DNA of 64,000 bases from Naegleria lovaniensis (GCF_003324165.1 NW_025407827.1:186001-250000); one strand, 5' to 3'. Shown: positions 23,001 to 33,538, counted from the first letter of the stretch. Notes: generated by a model from the letters alone, not told the origin. Numbers and translations: made by a program.

Positions 23001-23563
23001 CCAATGTTCAGCCTTCTACCTCCGCACTGGATCACCTCACACCTCCTATTCAGAAAGGTGATATTGTGGTATTATGTGTCGAGTTATCTGGAAGAATTTT
23101 AATTACAGGAGAAAATGGTATTTTCACACGATTTATTCAACAAGTTCTAAATTATACGGATAGTGTGGTACTTTTTGTAGAGAGAATGGATCGTCATGAA
23201 TTTCAACAAACTCCCATTCTTCACTTTTCTGGGTTAGGCTCAAAGAAATGTTGTTGTGTATTTGGAGATGACCAAGACATGACTCTCGATCAAGAATTAC
23301 TTCAATCTCAAGACATGAGAAATCTCAAATGTCGATGCTACTTCTCGAGCGAAAGACCTGATGAACAGAAGGCAAATATGGACAAGTTCTGGGAGCATGT
23401 TCTCGAGTATAATAATACTGGCCGTTCCTATAACCATCAGCATCATCATCACCATTACGACGAGTCACAGGCCGTGTACTCGCCTGGCAGTGCTTCGACT
23501 CCAGCCTCTTCCATGACCACCATTCATGATGAGAACATTTTCTCAATAGCTGCAAAAAAGTAA
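20071..23563 (+). CDS. Large protein of unknown function
   Basis: Two exons, 20071-22538 and 22645-23563, joined in phase 2 (1128 residues). I do not recognise a family. Visible parts: a disordered N-terminus; a first globular region (about 110-235) rich in aromatics (WGIFCMENKTDKPIYWGVKG...); a second globular region from about 325 to 810 with predicted alpha/beta character (VDGVIVLSTVGNK, TLYVLHGLDKC, NVWFFGLDNERET, NILVCVRSREQF). A disordered acidic linker and a third small domain in exon 2 (KGDIVVLCVELSGRILITG...SVVLFVERMDRHEF) follow. A His-run lies near the C-terminus. The Walker-less alpha/beta stretches could be a degenerate GTPase-like fold, but I see no nucleotide-binding motif. The last codons overlap the 3' end of the antisense RNase MRP RNA. 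Confidence 0.6.
23554..23559 (-). terminator. Pol III T6 terminator of RNase MRP RNA
   Basis: Six consecutive T on the minus strand, immediately after the P1 3' strand. On the plus strand these bases are Lys codons of the converging unknown gene, so the two transcription units overlap. Confidence 0.7.
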
Positions 23564-23832
23564 CACTGATCAGTAAGCTCTATTTGGTTCAATGCCAGTG
23601 ACATTGTGTTTTCATGCCTATGTAGTGAAGATAGAAACCAGTGAGACCAAAGTCCGGGTCCATTGACCCTTGGCGTGCCCTCTTTCGAGGCGGTACTTTC
23701 TACCTGACCATGTCTTGCATGGTGTATCCAGAGACTTTCCCAGAAACTGTTTCGCGAGAGTGAGAGACACCTCCTTAATGAAGGCTCTCCCCGTATGTTT
23801 GTTTCTATTGGATAACCCTGACCTGTGCTACC
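23560..23832 (-). ncRNA. RNase MRP RNA
   Basis: Read on the minus strand, this 273-nt region folds like RNase P/MRP RNAs. P1 pairs the 5' end (23831-23818) with the 3' end (23573-23560) at 13 of 14 positions. P2 pairs AGAAAC with GUUUCU. P3 is a GAGAG/CUCUC helix capped by CCUU-AAGG. CR-I reads GGGAAAGUCUCUGG and its AGUCUCU (23736-23730) pairs with AGAGCU of CR-V (23581-23576). That forms P4 with the conserved bulged U; human RMRP has AGUCCCC with GGGGCU, so the helix covaries. P8 is GGUA-GAAAG-UACC (23704-23692). Its loop fits the GARAR motif that distinguishes MRP from RNase P, and a GAAA-capped P9 follows. A T6 run directly after the 3' end fits Pol III termination. MRP cleaves pre-rRNA in ITS1. 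RNase P RNA is the main alternative; the GARAR loop argues against it. Confidence 0.82.
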
Positions 23833-24087
23833 GAGAGCAAACAACCAAGAATAGCGGCAAGCACAACCACGACAGCATTCGACATAAAGACGTTATGGTT
23901 CATGAAAAAAATATTTTGTGTGACTTGTGGAAAAGCCTTCTCAAATTATTTGGTGAAGGATCAATGATGAAAGACATCGACGCCAGCAGAGACCATTTCA
24001 TCATGAAATTCGAGATGGCATCTTCTTCATTGGAAATCCCTTGTAGTATCACCTCAAAAAGAAAATGTACCCGATTTTAACGGCCTT

Positions 24088-25433
24088 ATGAAAAAAATGA
24101 AATGCAACTCGTGTTGGCGTCAAGTGGAAGAATTGTATTTCATTACAAGTTGTAATCATGTGTTTTGTAAGTTGATGATTGAGGCTGTTGTAGTTACTTG
24201 ATGCTTGTAATAGGTAAGGATGATGCCATTAAACACTTCTCAAAGGATATGAGTTGTCCTGCATGCGAAAAGCCTCTCTCTACTCGAGATATACGGCAAG
24301 TAGAGTTGAGTAAGGCTCAGGTTGAGGAGAAAACGGTGAGTTTGAAACTTTGTGTGCTCATCAATTAACGGAACAATAATTCATGCACGTGCAAACTGAC
24401 TAATACTCTCTCCATCATTCATTCAACGAATACAGATGTGTTTGTGTGGCCTCCCACCTGAAGTAATTCTTGAGGCAGCTCACAACGCTTTCAAGTTCTG
24501 GGACAATCAGAGACAAGTTGAAATCAAGTATCAGGAATTCCTACAAAAAGATACCCTCAGCAAGGCATCTCAAATGGAAAAGTACGTATAATCAAAGCAT
24601 ACTCTATATCTCTGTTCATCATCTGTTCTAATATTAAAACTCCTCTGCATCCTACAAGATCGTACGCTGAGAGGCTCAATGACACAAAACAAAAGCTTCA
24701 AACCGTTACAGAGAGGCTTCAAGTGACTGAGGAGCAATACGAATTGACGAAAAGGGAATTTCAAAACATTCAAGAAAAATACTCGGAGAAGGTTAGAGAG
24801 AGAAACAAGCTTCAAGAGTTGTACAATTCCCTCAAACGAAAATATGAGCAGAGTGGATCTGGGCTGAGATCAAGCTCTCCAAGCCTTAGTAACGAATTGG
24901 AGAGCCACAGCATTGTTTCTCCATCATCAAATTACAAGGACAATAATCAGGAAAATATTGGACCTGGGAATGGTAACCTTCTGTTCAAGAATCAAGCACC
25001 ACTACGTTCATCAGCCACAAGTGGTCTATTGGATTTTAGAGTCTCCAAAACTTCTCCTAATGCACTCGCTCAAAACTCGTCAACAAGCGGAGTTGCTGCA
25101 CTCCTTAAAAGTAGTAGTGCTATCAATGCAGGCCTCAATAATACCAGCAATGAGCACCGTAAGTTATTTGAAATTGGTTGTTTCTTGGTTGACATGTCTA
25201 CCATAGGATCTCCTCTTTTTGTCCTTGGAGGATCAAACAAAAATCATGATGGTAACAATAATGGAGATAATAATTCTGGAAAGACTGCTTCAGGATTTCT
25301 CTTTAACAGAAATGAGGCACACAAGCTCTTGTATACTCCTTTGAAGAGATCTCGTCCAACATCACCAAGAAATCCAATCCAACAATTCAATGGTGCATTA
25401 TTGCCATCCCGTAGAAGTCCAACTTCAAAATAG
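24088..25433 (+). CDS. HEI10/CCNB1IP1-like RING-finger E3 ligase
   Basis: Exons 24088-24166, 24214-24335, 24436-24581, 24659-25158 and 25207-25433 (357 residues). The N-terminal RING reads MKCNSCW...FITSCNHVFCKDDAIKHF...CPACEKPLS. Then CLCGLPPEVILEAAHNAFKFWDNQRQVEIKYQEF matches the conserved helix of HEI10 (GLRPEIVLDISSRALAFWxYQ...). A long coiled coil (about 130-205) and a Ser/Asn-rich tail ending in TPLKRSRPTSPRN complete the family layout. HEI10 and Zip3-group proteins mark and stabilise meiotic crossover sites through SUMO or ubiquitin ligation. The last intron (48 bp) is a multiple of three and lacks stops, so it may be retained in some transcripts. Divergent from the RNase MRP RNA. Confidence 0.75.
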
Positions 25434-25525
25434 CATGTCGTTTTAGTGTGTACGCTACTGCTTTGTAAATTGAATAATTTTCACATGGAAGTATTTCTTT
25501 GGTGGTGAAGAAAGCAGCAAGTTTA

Positions 25526-26005
25526 CTAACTTCGTTCAACAACTCTATATTCAATTTTGTTACTTGGCTCTTTCTTTTCTTTCCCTGAGTTTTTTCTCCT
25601 CTCGATTTCTGCACGTTTTCTCTCTTCGAATTGTTGTTTACGTTTGTCATCCATTTTGTCTTCTTGTGCTTTTTTAATTTCTTCTGATGGCTCGTCGACT
25701 AGATCCAATCTAACATTTCGGATAATATTTTGAATATGAGTTTGATTGTCCTCGGATTCTAATTGTTCTTGTAGTTTTTCCAATCCACTCTTGTCGCCTG
25801 CCATTTCTAATATATTTTTGTATCGCTCGATGATTTGCTTAGTTATTTGTTCGGAATAGGAAAGAGGTTTATCTTCCTCTTCTTTTCTAGTTAAGAGGCT
25901 ATGCGAGAAAAATTTCTTGCTGATGACTGTGAAACGAGCTTGGAAGGAGGAAGCTTTGTTGCTGGCGAATCGAGTTGGAATATTAAAGAATGCTCTTTTC
26001 ATCAT
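25526..26005 (-). CDS. Small mitochondrial-type protein, unknown
   Basis: Single exon, 159 residues. The N-terminus (MMKRAFFNIPTRFASNKASSFQARFTVISKKFF) is basic, free of acidic residues and amphipathic, as in mitochondrial presequences. The rest is highly charged and helical (IIERYKNILEMAG..., EERKRAEIERRKN). No family recognised. It converges with the HEI10-like gene 92 bp away and is followed upstream by the J-like protein gene on the same strand. Confidence 0.55.
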   Translation of the reverse strand: MMKRAFFNIPTRFASNKASSFQARFTVISKKFFSHSLLTRKEEEDKPLSYSEQITKQIIERYKNILEMAGDKSGLEKLQEQLESEDNQTHIQNIIRNVRLDLVDEPSEEIKKAQEDKMDDKRKQQFEERKRAEIERRKNSGKEKKEPSNKIEYRVVERS

Positions 26006-26044
26006 TTTTTAAATTTATTGGTTAGATAAATCTTTGCTTCCATC

Positions 26045-26679
26045 TTAAAGAACTTTATCCCAATACACATCTTCTTTAGGAGTTGAAGGTGTGACTGAAG
26101 TTTTGCTTTTAGATGATCTTTTCATGAAGAAAACAACAAGTACAATGATTCCCACAACCATCATCAGTGCTTGGAAAGTGGTAGGTCCATTATAGTCATT
26201 CAAAGAGCTTTGTGAAATCGTATTCTTCTCAGGTGATGTCATCTTGTTCACAGAAACCTCCCCACTCTCTTCTTCCTCCACTGGTAGATTCATCCCTTCA
26301 CGAAGACCTCGTTCTCCAAACTTGTCATATATTTTTCTCTTCTTTTCATCGGAAAGAACTTGATACGCATGAAGAACATCTTGAAAATGTCGAGTTGGTC
26401 TATGTCTATCCTCTCTTCTGTCTCTGTTTCGCAATATCTTGTGATACGCATGTCTTATATCTCTATTCAAAAACACACAATGACTATGGGAAAATAAGTG
26501 TCTTTCCATACTCACCTTAAATCTGCATCTTTTGGAACGTTTAGGATTTCATAGAAATTACGATCTGCACAGAAACAACACGATCCGATCATTAATATCC
26601 CCATCAACACTAGTATTAAAACAAGCCTTCTCAATGATCTGAATTCTGACCTCGGAATCATGATCCCCTGGGAATTCAT
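26045..26679 (-). CDS. Membrane-anchored J-like protein lacking the HPD motif
   Basis: Two exons: complement(26516-26679) and complement(26045-26462), phase 2, 193 residues (start could also be 26661). A hydrophobic N-terminal segment (LVLILVLMGILMIGSCCFCA) is a signal peptide or anchor, followed by a J domain: NFYEILNVPKDADLRDIRHAYHKI...FQDVLHAYQVLSDEKKRKIYDKFGERG. Where HPDK should stand, the sequence reads LRNRDRREDRHRP. The Hsp70-stimulating HPD is therefore absent and this is a J-like (type IV) protein. A second helix near the C-terminus (FQALMMVVGIIVLVVFFMKR) places the J domain in the ER lumen or another exoplasmic compartment. The role is probably structural or regulatory. Confidence 0.75.
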
Positions 26680-26697
26680 TAAGAAAATTTTTTTCAA

Positions 26698-27001
26698 TGG
26701 ACGAACAAACCCTAATGGATCTCCTCGTGTTCATTCGTTCATCTAAACAAGCGCTTCATCACAATTCCACTAAGGTCCACAATTTCATAATTTTCGCTGA
26801 GAATTCAGAGCCAGGCCAACACCACACGAAAGGAACACTTTCGGAACACTGAACCCCAAAAGTATTTTTGAAAATTGAACCAAAGACCAAACTTCGCTTC
26901 CATCATAAAAAATTGAAGAAGGATCAATTCCCAATCATCATCAGCATCTCGAGAACACCACACTCTTCCATCATCATCAACACAACACCGCACATAACCA
27001 C
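26698..27001. other. Divergent promoter region (J-like protein / PARP)
   Basis: 304 bp between divergent genes, less AT-rich than most gaps here. No gene or clear motif seen. Confidence 0.35.
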
Positions 27002-29124
27002 ATGATCATGGCCGAGTCTTCTGATCTTTTCAAAAAATTAAAGAGAGAAATTGATGAATGGAAGGAATCATTTGCAGATATTTACTTTAGCATTGATGAT
27101 CCTTGGGTGAGAAGATTTGCTTTTAATTGTGATGAAAATGGCGACTTGGTGGTAACTTGTCAAGTTGATCTAGACTATTCCGAGTCCTATCAAACACATC
27201 TATCATTAGTAATTCCCAAATCATATCCGAAGGGAGAATATACTTGTATGGCTGGCTCTGATTTTCATGAATTGAGAGGAGAGAATGTTGAAGATGTCCT
27301 CACTCAAGTGTTCTCACTCATGAAAGAGAAGAGAGACAAGTTTCTTGAAGAAATTCCTACTCCTGGAACTGCAAATTCTCATGGCCATGGAGATCATGTA
27401 TTTGGAGATGAAGAAGAGCCTCACTCTGCTGTGGATGACCATGATACACTCTTCATTGATGACGATGACGATGAAAAGAGAAAGAGATTTGATTCTATTG
27501 AGAAAGATTTGGAGAGAGTCCGAAAAACAAAAGGTTGGCTCGGATGTAGAGGTGCATCAGGAATGGATCAAATCAAAGTATATCTTTTCACAGATCCAAA
27601 GCGTTTGAACATCTCGGAATTGGTGAGTGAGGCCTGGGGTTTGTCACTTTCCAAATGGATTTGTGTTTCTATTACATTTTCAAATTACTACACCGAATCT
27701 ACAACGAAACCTCAAGTCGAGGCATTCCAATGCGGTGAAACATCTCTCAGAGATCCACAGGCACTCATCGACAATGGAAAAGTCAAATTCGGGCTGTATT
27801 GGTAAGTTGAGAATGATCATTGATTCAATACTAACACATGTACAACCTACAAAACTGTTTTGCATCATTGCATTTATAACAACGTATCGTGATGTGACAT
27901 TGGCAATGTTCTTCACACTTATCGATCGGTGAACACAAATATCACCATTATACTTGAAACATTTTTCGTCATCACACTTCAAACAGGACTGTACAACAAC
28001 GTTTGGAGAGAGATTTCTTTGCCAAGTATTGGCCAATTGAACTTTACAGAGACACCTTGGAAAAAAAGAATGGAAAAAATTATATGGAATATTTGTTAGA
28101 CTATACCGAGCAAGTAATCAAAAACAGTCCATCAAAATGCTTGATATGTGGAGGCAATCTTCCTTTTGAAGGCATCAAGCCAATGTGTTGCGAAAACCAA
28201 CTTTGTATCTTCTCACATGAACAATACGGATTGGGTGTCGACTTGGAATCAGCAATTAAGAAAATACCTGACATTGTTGATTTATTTATTAGTATGTGCC
28301 ATGCAGCATCTTCATCATACATCTCCAATAGAGGTTTCAATCCATTCCAGCCATTCCCAATGGGTTTAGAAATTAAAATCAGAGACAAGACAACGGATAA
28401 GGTTACAACCTACAACTTTTTAACGAGCGACGGAAAAGAAGATAATGCCAAAGTTCGAGAAGTTCTTGAGAAAGTGCCTTCAGTTAAGGTATTGGATGAA
28501 TGGGTTGACGAGGGTAAACTTAAAGATCGATGTGATGAGAAACATCCGCTGCTGTATCCGCTTCTACGTTGGATTTTAGCCAGTGCTCGTGTGCACTTGA
28601 AGAAATTGTCATCAAAGGAGCAGATTAGTGAAATGAAAACAGAACATCAATACATTATGATGAGCTCAACTCCTGATAAGGAACGCAGGTTCCAAGAATT
28701 GAAGAAGAAGCACGGTTCGATTTTAGCCTTCCATGGCTCTGCATTGGGCAATTGGCACTCGATCATGCGTAAGGGTTTGCTGAACTTGAGTGGTACTGCC
28801 GGAATGGTAAACGGTGCTGCATATGGATCTGGTGTTTACTTGGCTGCCAATGCGAGTGTTAGCTTTGGATACATGAGGTATCAATCAGGATGGGGTAACT
28901 CCATTACCTTCAAATCCTCCCAAATTGGTTGTTTGGCTTTGTGTGAAATTATTAAGGCTCCAGAACTTGTACAAAAATATGGATCCAACATGACACCAAA
29001 TCCATATTATGTGATTCCAAACGAGGAACATTTGCAAACTCGTGCCTTCTTCATCTACACCACATCACAACACCACAGCGTTGAAGGTAGAGATTTGAAG
29101 CTTCCAAAGATTGAATTCAACTAA
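27002..29124 (+). CDS. PARP6/PARP8-type ADP-ribosyltransferase
   Basis: Two exons, 27002-27801 and 27987-29124, phase 2, 645 residues. The N-terminal 120 residues look like an RWD/UBC-type fold (LVVTCQVDLDYSESYQTHLSLVIPKSYPKGEY). A Cys-containing segment CLICGGNLPF...KPMCCENQLCIF then matches the CxxC...LKPxxCxxELCVF stretch of PARP6/8. The catalytic domain follows: ILAFHGSALGNWHSIMRKGL (H of the triad), NGAAYGSGVYLAANASVSFGYM (Tyr), and CLALCEIIKAPEL. Position three of the H-Y-E triad is not Glu, as in the mono-ADP-ribosylating members. The likely activity is cytosolic mono-ADP-ribosylation of proteins. The first intron (185 bp) is the longest I resolved. Confidence 0.85.
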
Positions 29125-29644
29125 ACCTGTATGTATGTAAATAGAGTTTGATGTGTACAACATGTTTTCATTTCTTGTGTGAATTAGACGCCTCTTCGTG
29201 TCGAGCACTCGTTCGAAAATAAAAAATTCTTTTTCGAACCACAATCCACGAGTCATTTTATTTGGTGTGGTGATGTGAAGATAATTGTATTCATCGAAAT
29301 CTTCAATTAGGTCAAACCGTCTTTTCGAATTGGGCATGCTGTGTACAGTTCTCATCGCAGTGTGCCTGCCGTCTGATGGTGATACAACTTATTGCCGACA
29401 CTCCAACCCTACCTGATTCTCTCGACAACAGCAAGGGACTGATAAAGCATACATCTTTCTTTATTAAAAAAAACTCACAATTCAACAACTAGTACATTTT
29501 TTCATTCTGTTTTCATTAATCCATTGATTAATCTGCTTCTCATTTGATAACAACATTTCTATTCTCGTGGACACTACGGCTGAACAATCACACGTGTCTC
29601 TCCAAATTTGTCCAAAACTTTTATACATGACCTGATTACAAAAA
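29125..29644. other. Intergenic region with a small hairpin
   Basis: 520 bp. A 9-bp stem with an 11-base loop spans 29211-29239, close to the PARP 3' end and overlapping an AATAAA. The rest is the presumed 3' flank of the PARP gene and the promoter of the membrane protein gene. An antisense open frame here lacks support. Confidence 0.4.
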
Positions 29645-31546
29645 ATGAAACGAAATCAACTTGAAGGTTATTCACCCCCATTATCAACAACAGGACAAGA
29701 TCAAACACACCCGAATTCGGGATTGGCTGATAATTTTGAGATTAGTTATGTACCAGTTTCCGAAGAGGCTTTTAATTTTGAAAATAGAGTTCAAGTGGAT
29801 GATGATGAAGGGAACAATTCCATTCATTACATTCCGGCGATTAATCAACAACAAGAAAGTACCTCTCCGTACCTTTCTTCATCACGAGATGATTTTTTCT
29901 CGAGCAGCAATAATAACAGTAATGATAATACCAACATGAATGAGAGTAATACTGATCAAGAAAATAATAACGTATTTGTCACTCAAGGTGGTTTTTCTTC
30001 GAGTAGTAACATTGTCCAAGAGAGCAATAAGACACGATTCAGAAGACAGCCTAAAAAGAGCACTACTGGGCAAGATCAAGACAATTTCTCTAAACAATCA
30101 CACTTGTTTTTTGTTCCATCGAACGGAAACTCACCACAAACTCATTCATCACATCAAGGCTATTCATCAGGATATAACGTTCCAGAGTTTTTACCAATGC
30201 ATGAAATGAATCAAGTACCAAATTTGTCACATCATGCAACACTTGGTAATCCCTCTGCATTTAATAACGTGCCTTCGATGGATGTTCCTGTTTATCAAAA
30301 GAATGATTCTCCATCCACTCATCTGCATTCCTACCACCCTCAACAGCACAGTAATTATACCTTTAACTCTCAAAACAATGCTTATTTTGCATCATCTGGC
30401 AGTAGTAATTTATTTAACCCTGAATTACCAAATAGTCAATTTTCAAGTGAGAGAAAAGAATTCAAGCCACAAAACACAACTCCTTCAAAAGGTAAAAAGG
30501 GAGCATGTCTCACTTTCTTGGTTCTCGTAGCTTTATTTTTGATTATTGCAGGTATTGCCTATGGAATTGTCATGTATTCAGGACTACTTTCTCGAACAGA
30601 TTCCTCATTCGCCTCTTCTTTCAGCTTTCAACAATCCCAAGAGCAACGTAGAAATCTTGACAATGACGATCATAATACTCTCCACAGAGTACTGGACGAC
30701 CATGTATCACAATTCATGAAGGAGAATGAAGAATCGGTGGAAGTGGAGACAAATCAAGAACCTGATCAATCTACTGAGACTCAGCAAGAACAATCAGCGG
30801 CAAGTGACACGACCACCGTCGTAGAGGACAGTACTAAGGACTCAACAACAGACACGTCACAACAACAGTCCAATACTGAAACTCTGAAACAAGAAACCAA
30901 AGACGAATACAATTTCTATGACCCATACAAGAAGGAAGAAAAGCCAGAACAAAAACCCACTGCCACTACGAGCACAACAGCACAAAAACAAGTGTCCCCT
31001 AAAAAACCACAAAAGAAACCACAGCCACAGAAAAAAAATGTTGAAAAGAAAAAATTGGCACTTCCTCAAGAAATTTATGACAGAGTGTACTCTAGCAAGA
31101 AGAGATCTCGTTCCAATGAAGCCAAATTCAACTTTATGGACGACAAGATTGAAAAATATCTTGACAGTCTTTCTAAAAAGCAATATAATCGTCTTTCCAA
31201 GGAGGAGCGTGCTGTCATTCAGCAATATGTCGCATTGAGAGAAAGAGAATCCATGCAGAAAACGTCTTCACACAAATACAAGAAAAAGGGTATTAAGAAG
31301 AAGAGAACCAAAGTGAATCCCTACGAATTTGATTATTCATCCAATCCTGTTCGAGAGGACGAAATGGAAGTTACCAGCGATCCAACGCTACCACTAAAAA
31401 CAACCAAAGACAAGAGAGGAAGAATTCATCATGTTGATCCATTCGGCGAAAATGAGCACGAAAATGATGAAATGTATGACGAGGACGTAAAAAGCTACAT
31501 GAGAAATCCAAATTATCAAAATTATTTGGACAATGATCGAGATTAA
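29645..31546 (+). CDS. Single-pass membrane protein with disordered arms, unknown
   Basis: Single exon, 633 residues, A-run before the start codon. The N-terminal 280 residues are Asn/Gln/Ser-rich and disordered. One transmembrane helix lies at about 285-310 (CLTFLVLVALFLIIAGIAYGIVMY) after a KGKKG positive patch, so a type II topology with the N-terminus in the cytosol is likely. The C-terminal half is charged, with Thr/Gln-rich and Lys-rich runs (EEKPEQKP, KKPQKKPQPQKKNVEKKK) and an acidic end. No enzyme motif or known family recognised. Confidence 0.6.
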   Translation: MKRNQLEGYSPPLSTTGQDQTHPNSGLADNFEISYVPVSEEAFNFENRVQVDDDEGNNSIHYIPAINQQQESTSPYLSSSRDDFFSSSNNNSNDNTNMNESNTDQENNNVFVTQGGFSSSSNIVQESNKTRFRRQPKKSTTGQDQDNFSKQSHLFFVPSNGNSPQTHSSHQGYSSGYNVPEFLPMHEMNQVPNLSHHATLGNPSAFNNVPSMDVPVYQKNDSPSTHLHSYHPQQHSNYTFNSQNNAYFASSGSSNLFNPELPNSQFSSERKEFKPQNTTPSKGKKGACLTFLVLVALFLIIAGIAYGIVMYSGLLSRTDSSFASSFSFQQSQEQRRNLDNDDHNTLHRVLDDHVSQFMKENEESVEVETNQEPDQSTETQQEQSAASDTTTVVEDSTKDSTTDTSQQQSNTETLKQETKDEYNFYDPYKKEEKPEQKPTATTSTTAQKQVSPKKPQKKPQPQKKNVEKKKLALPQEIYDRVYSSKKRSRSNEAKFNFMDDKIEKYLDSLSKKQYNRLSKEERAVIQQYVALRERESMQKTSSHKYKKKGIKKKRTKVNPYEFDYSSNPVREDEMEVTSDPTLPLKTTKDKRGRIHHVDPFGENEHENDEMYDEDVKSYMRNPNYQNYLDNDRD

Positions 31547-31581
31547 TTTTGACATTTAATTAAATCGTGATTTCAACAATT

Positions 31582-33338
31582 CTAAAATTTACAAAATCCT
31601 GGAGCTCTGTAAATTGGAATTGTTTCTCTAATATTTGGAATTCCTGTGAGGAAAAGAATTAACCGTTCAAATCCAAGACCAAAACCACCATGTGGCACAG
31701 TTCCAAATTTTCTCAAGTCCAAATACCAGTCATAATTTTGGAGATTTGTCATTCCCTTCTCTTTCATGTTTTGAAGTAGGATATCATATCGTTCTTCTCT
31801 TACAGATCCTCCAATTAACTCTCCCAAATCAGGGACCAACAAGTCAACAGCAGAGACAGTTTTACCGTTCTCATCGACTCGAGCATAGAATGGTTTGATC
31901 ACCTTTGGATAATTGGTGACAAATACGGGACTGTTGAAATACTTGCAAAGGTACACTTCATGCTCGCTTTGCAAATTGACACCCCATTCCACAGGATATT
32001 TGAATTGAACCCGATTCTTTTCAATTGCATCTTTCTGCAATAACTCAACAGCATCAGTATATGTAATGGTCACGAATTTGGTTTCATTACTAGCCACCTT
32101 TTTCAAATCTTCAAAGAGGGTATTCTTGTACCACTTATTAAAGAATTGAATGTCCTCTTCACATTGATCTAACACTTTTCGTACTGCATGTCTAATCATG
32201 TTTTCAGAATGTTGAACCAATTCTGGCAGTCCAATGAATGCCTGTTCCATTTCTACCATCCAAAATTCAGCGAGGTGTCTAGTTGTTCTGGAATCTTCAG
32301 CTCTAAATGTAGGTCCAAATGTATATACTCTCGACATGGATGACGCAAATATCTCTGCTTCTAATTGTCCACTCACTGTTAAGAACACTTCTTGGTTTTC
32401 TCCAAAGAAATCTTTGTGTTGTTCTGACATTACTTTAAATTGTTCTCCAGCTCCTTCACAATCACTTCCAGTTAAAATTGGTGTATGAATTTGAATAAAG
32501 TCCTGACTTTGGAAATATTCATGGATAGCCATCATGGCAGAATTTCTTACACGCAAAACGGCAGCACCCGTGTTCGTTCTGCTTCTAAGATGTGAAATTT
32601 CTCTCAAAAATTCAACAGTGTGGCCTTTCTTTTGAAGTGGATATTGTTCTTGAGGACACTCTCCCAATACTTTAATTTCTGCAATGTTTGAAAGCTCAGT
32701 TTTTTGACCTTTTCCCGGTGATTTAATAATCTGTCCTCGAATTCTGATACTTGCTCCATTTTGAATTTTTGCAAGCTCGTCATGAGATCTACTTCCATAG
32801 TTTTCAATATTTACAATATCATGAAATATTCCACTTACATGACAGGTGTACCTTGATGAGTATTGGTCATGTCAAAAACAACTTGTAAATTAGAGTTGCA
32901 AGAGCCATCATTCACTTCAATGAAACATAAATTCTTTTGCATTCTCGAAGTTCTCACCCATCCTTCAATCGTAACATTTCTATCAACGTTTTCCTCCATA
33001 CGAGCTTCCTTAACTCTAAGAGTTGAGAAATAATTTCCGATGGTGTTGATTTATCAAAATATAACATTCCATAAATTAAATTCATGAACATGTCATCTGA
33101 AAATTTACCTCATCTTGATTTCTCGATCCATCGTGAATGAATTCTTCATTGAGAAGAATCGGTTGCAGTCGGAGGATGATGATGAAAATTCTTGAAATTC
33201 CCTTCCTCTACATTTATTTGTACAAAGTAATAATGCAGATCCACTACCAGTGCTTAAATTTCTTTGGCCAATTCCGAGCCTTCCCATCATGGTTGATGAG
33301 CTCAAATGACCGTAACAAGCAGAAATCAATCTTTTCAT
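31582..33338 (-). CDS. NARS2: Asparaginyl-tRNA synthetase, probably mitochondrial
   Basis: Three exons: complement(33109-33338), complement(32839-33015) and complement(31582-32788), giving 537 residues. The first 70 residues resemble a mitochondrial presequence (Arg/Ser-rich). Then comes an OB-fold anticodon-binding domain (NVTIEGWVRTSRMQKNLCFIEVNDGS), followed by the class II core. Motif 2 is FRAEDSRTTRHLAEFWMVEME. Motif 3 is GGFGLGFERLILFLTGIPNIRE. The C-terminal PIYRAPGFCKF matches the bacterial/organellar AsnRS ending. The enzyme charges tRNA-Asn. The symbol is by analogy with animal NARS2. It converges with the membrane protein gene, 35 bp apart. Confidence 0.88.
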
Positions 33339-33538
33339 TTTTTTAAAATAAATTTGAAAACAAGCTCTTTGGAGAACAAAGGTTTACTCCTCAATAATAA
33401 TAATATTTAAAAATCATTTTACATCCCAAACGTTCTCAACTTTTTCAAGCGAGTATCGAAGTTTGAACGATTCATCATCATGCGCCTGCACAAAATTGTT
33501 CAATAAAATTTTGAATCGAAAAAAAAAATTGCCACAAA

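Noticed and set aside
23640-23832. SRP RNA, U-snRNA or 5S rRNA identity for the structured RNA
   Set aside because: Conserved cores of those RNAs were not found, whereas the P4 and P8 elements of RNase P/MRP are present.
23524-23844. Antisense open frame of 106 codons
   Set aside because: It coincides with the structured MRP RNA; base composition follows helices, not codons.
23670-24080. Plus-strand open frame of 136 codons before the HEI10-like gene
   Set aside because: Its first half is the complement of the MRP RNA and no domain is recognisable.
29065-29355. Antisense open frame after the PARP gene
   Set aside because: It overlaps the PARP C-terminal codons and lacks family features.
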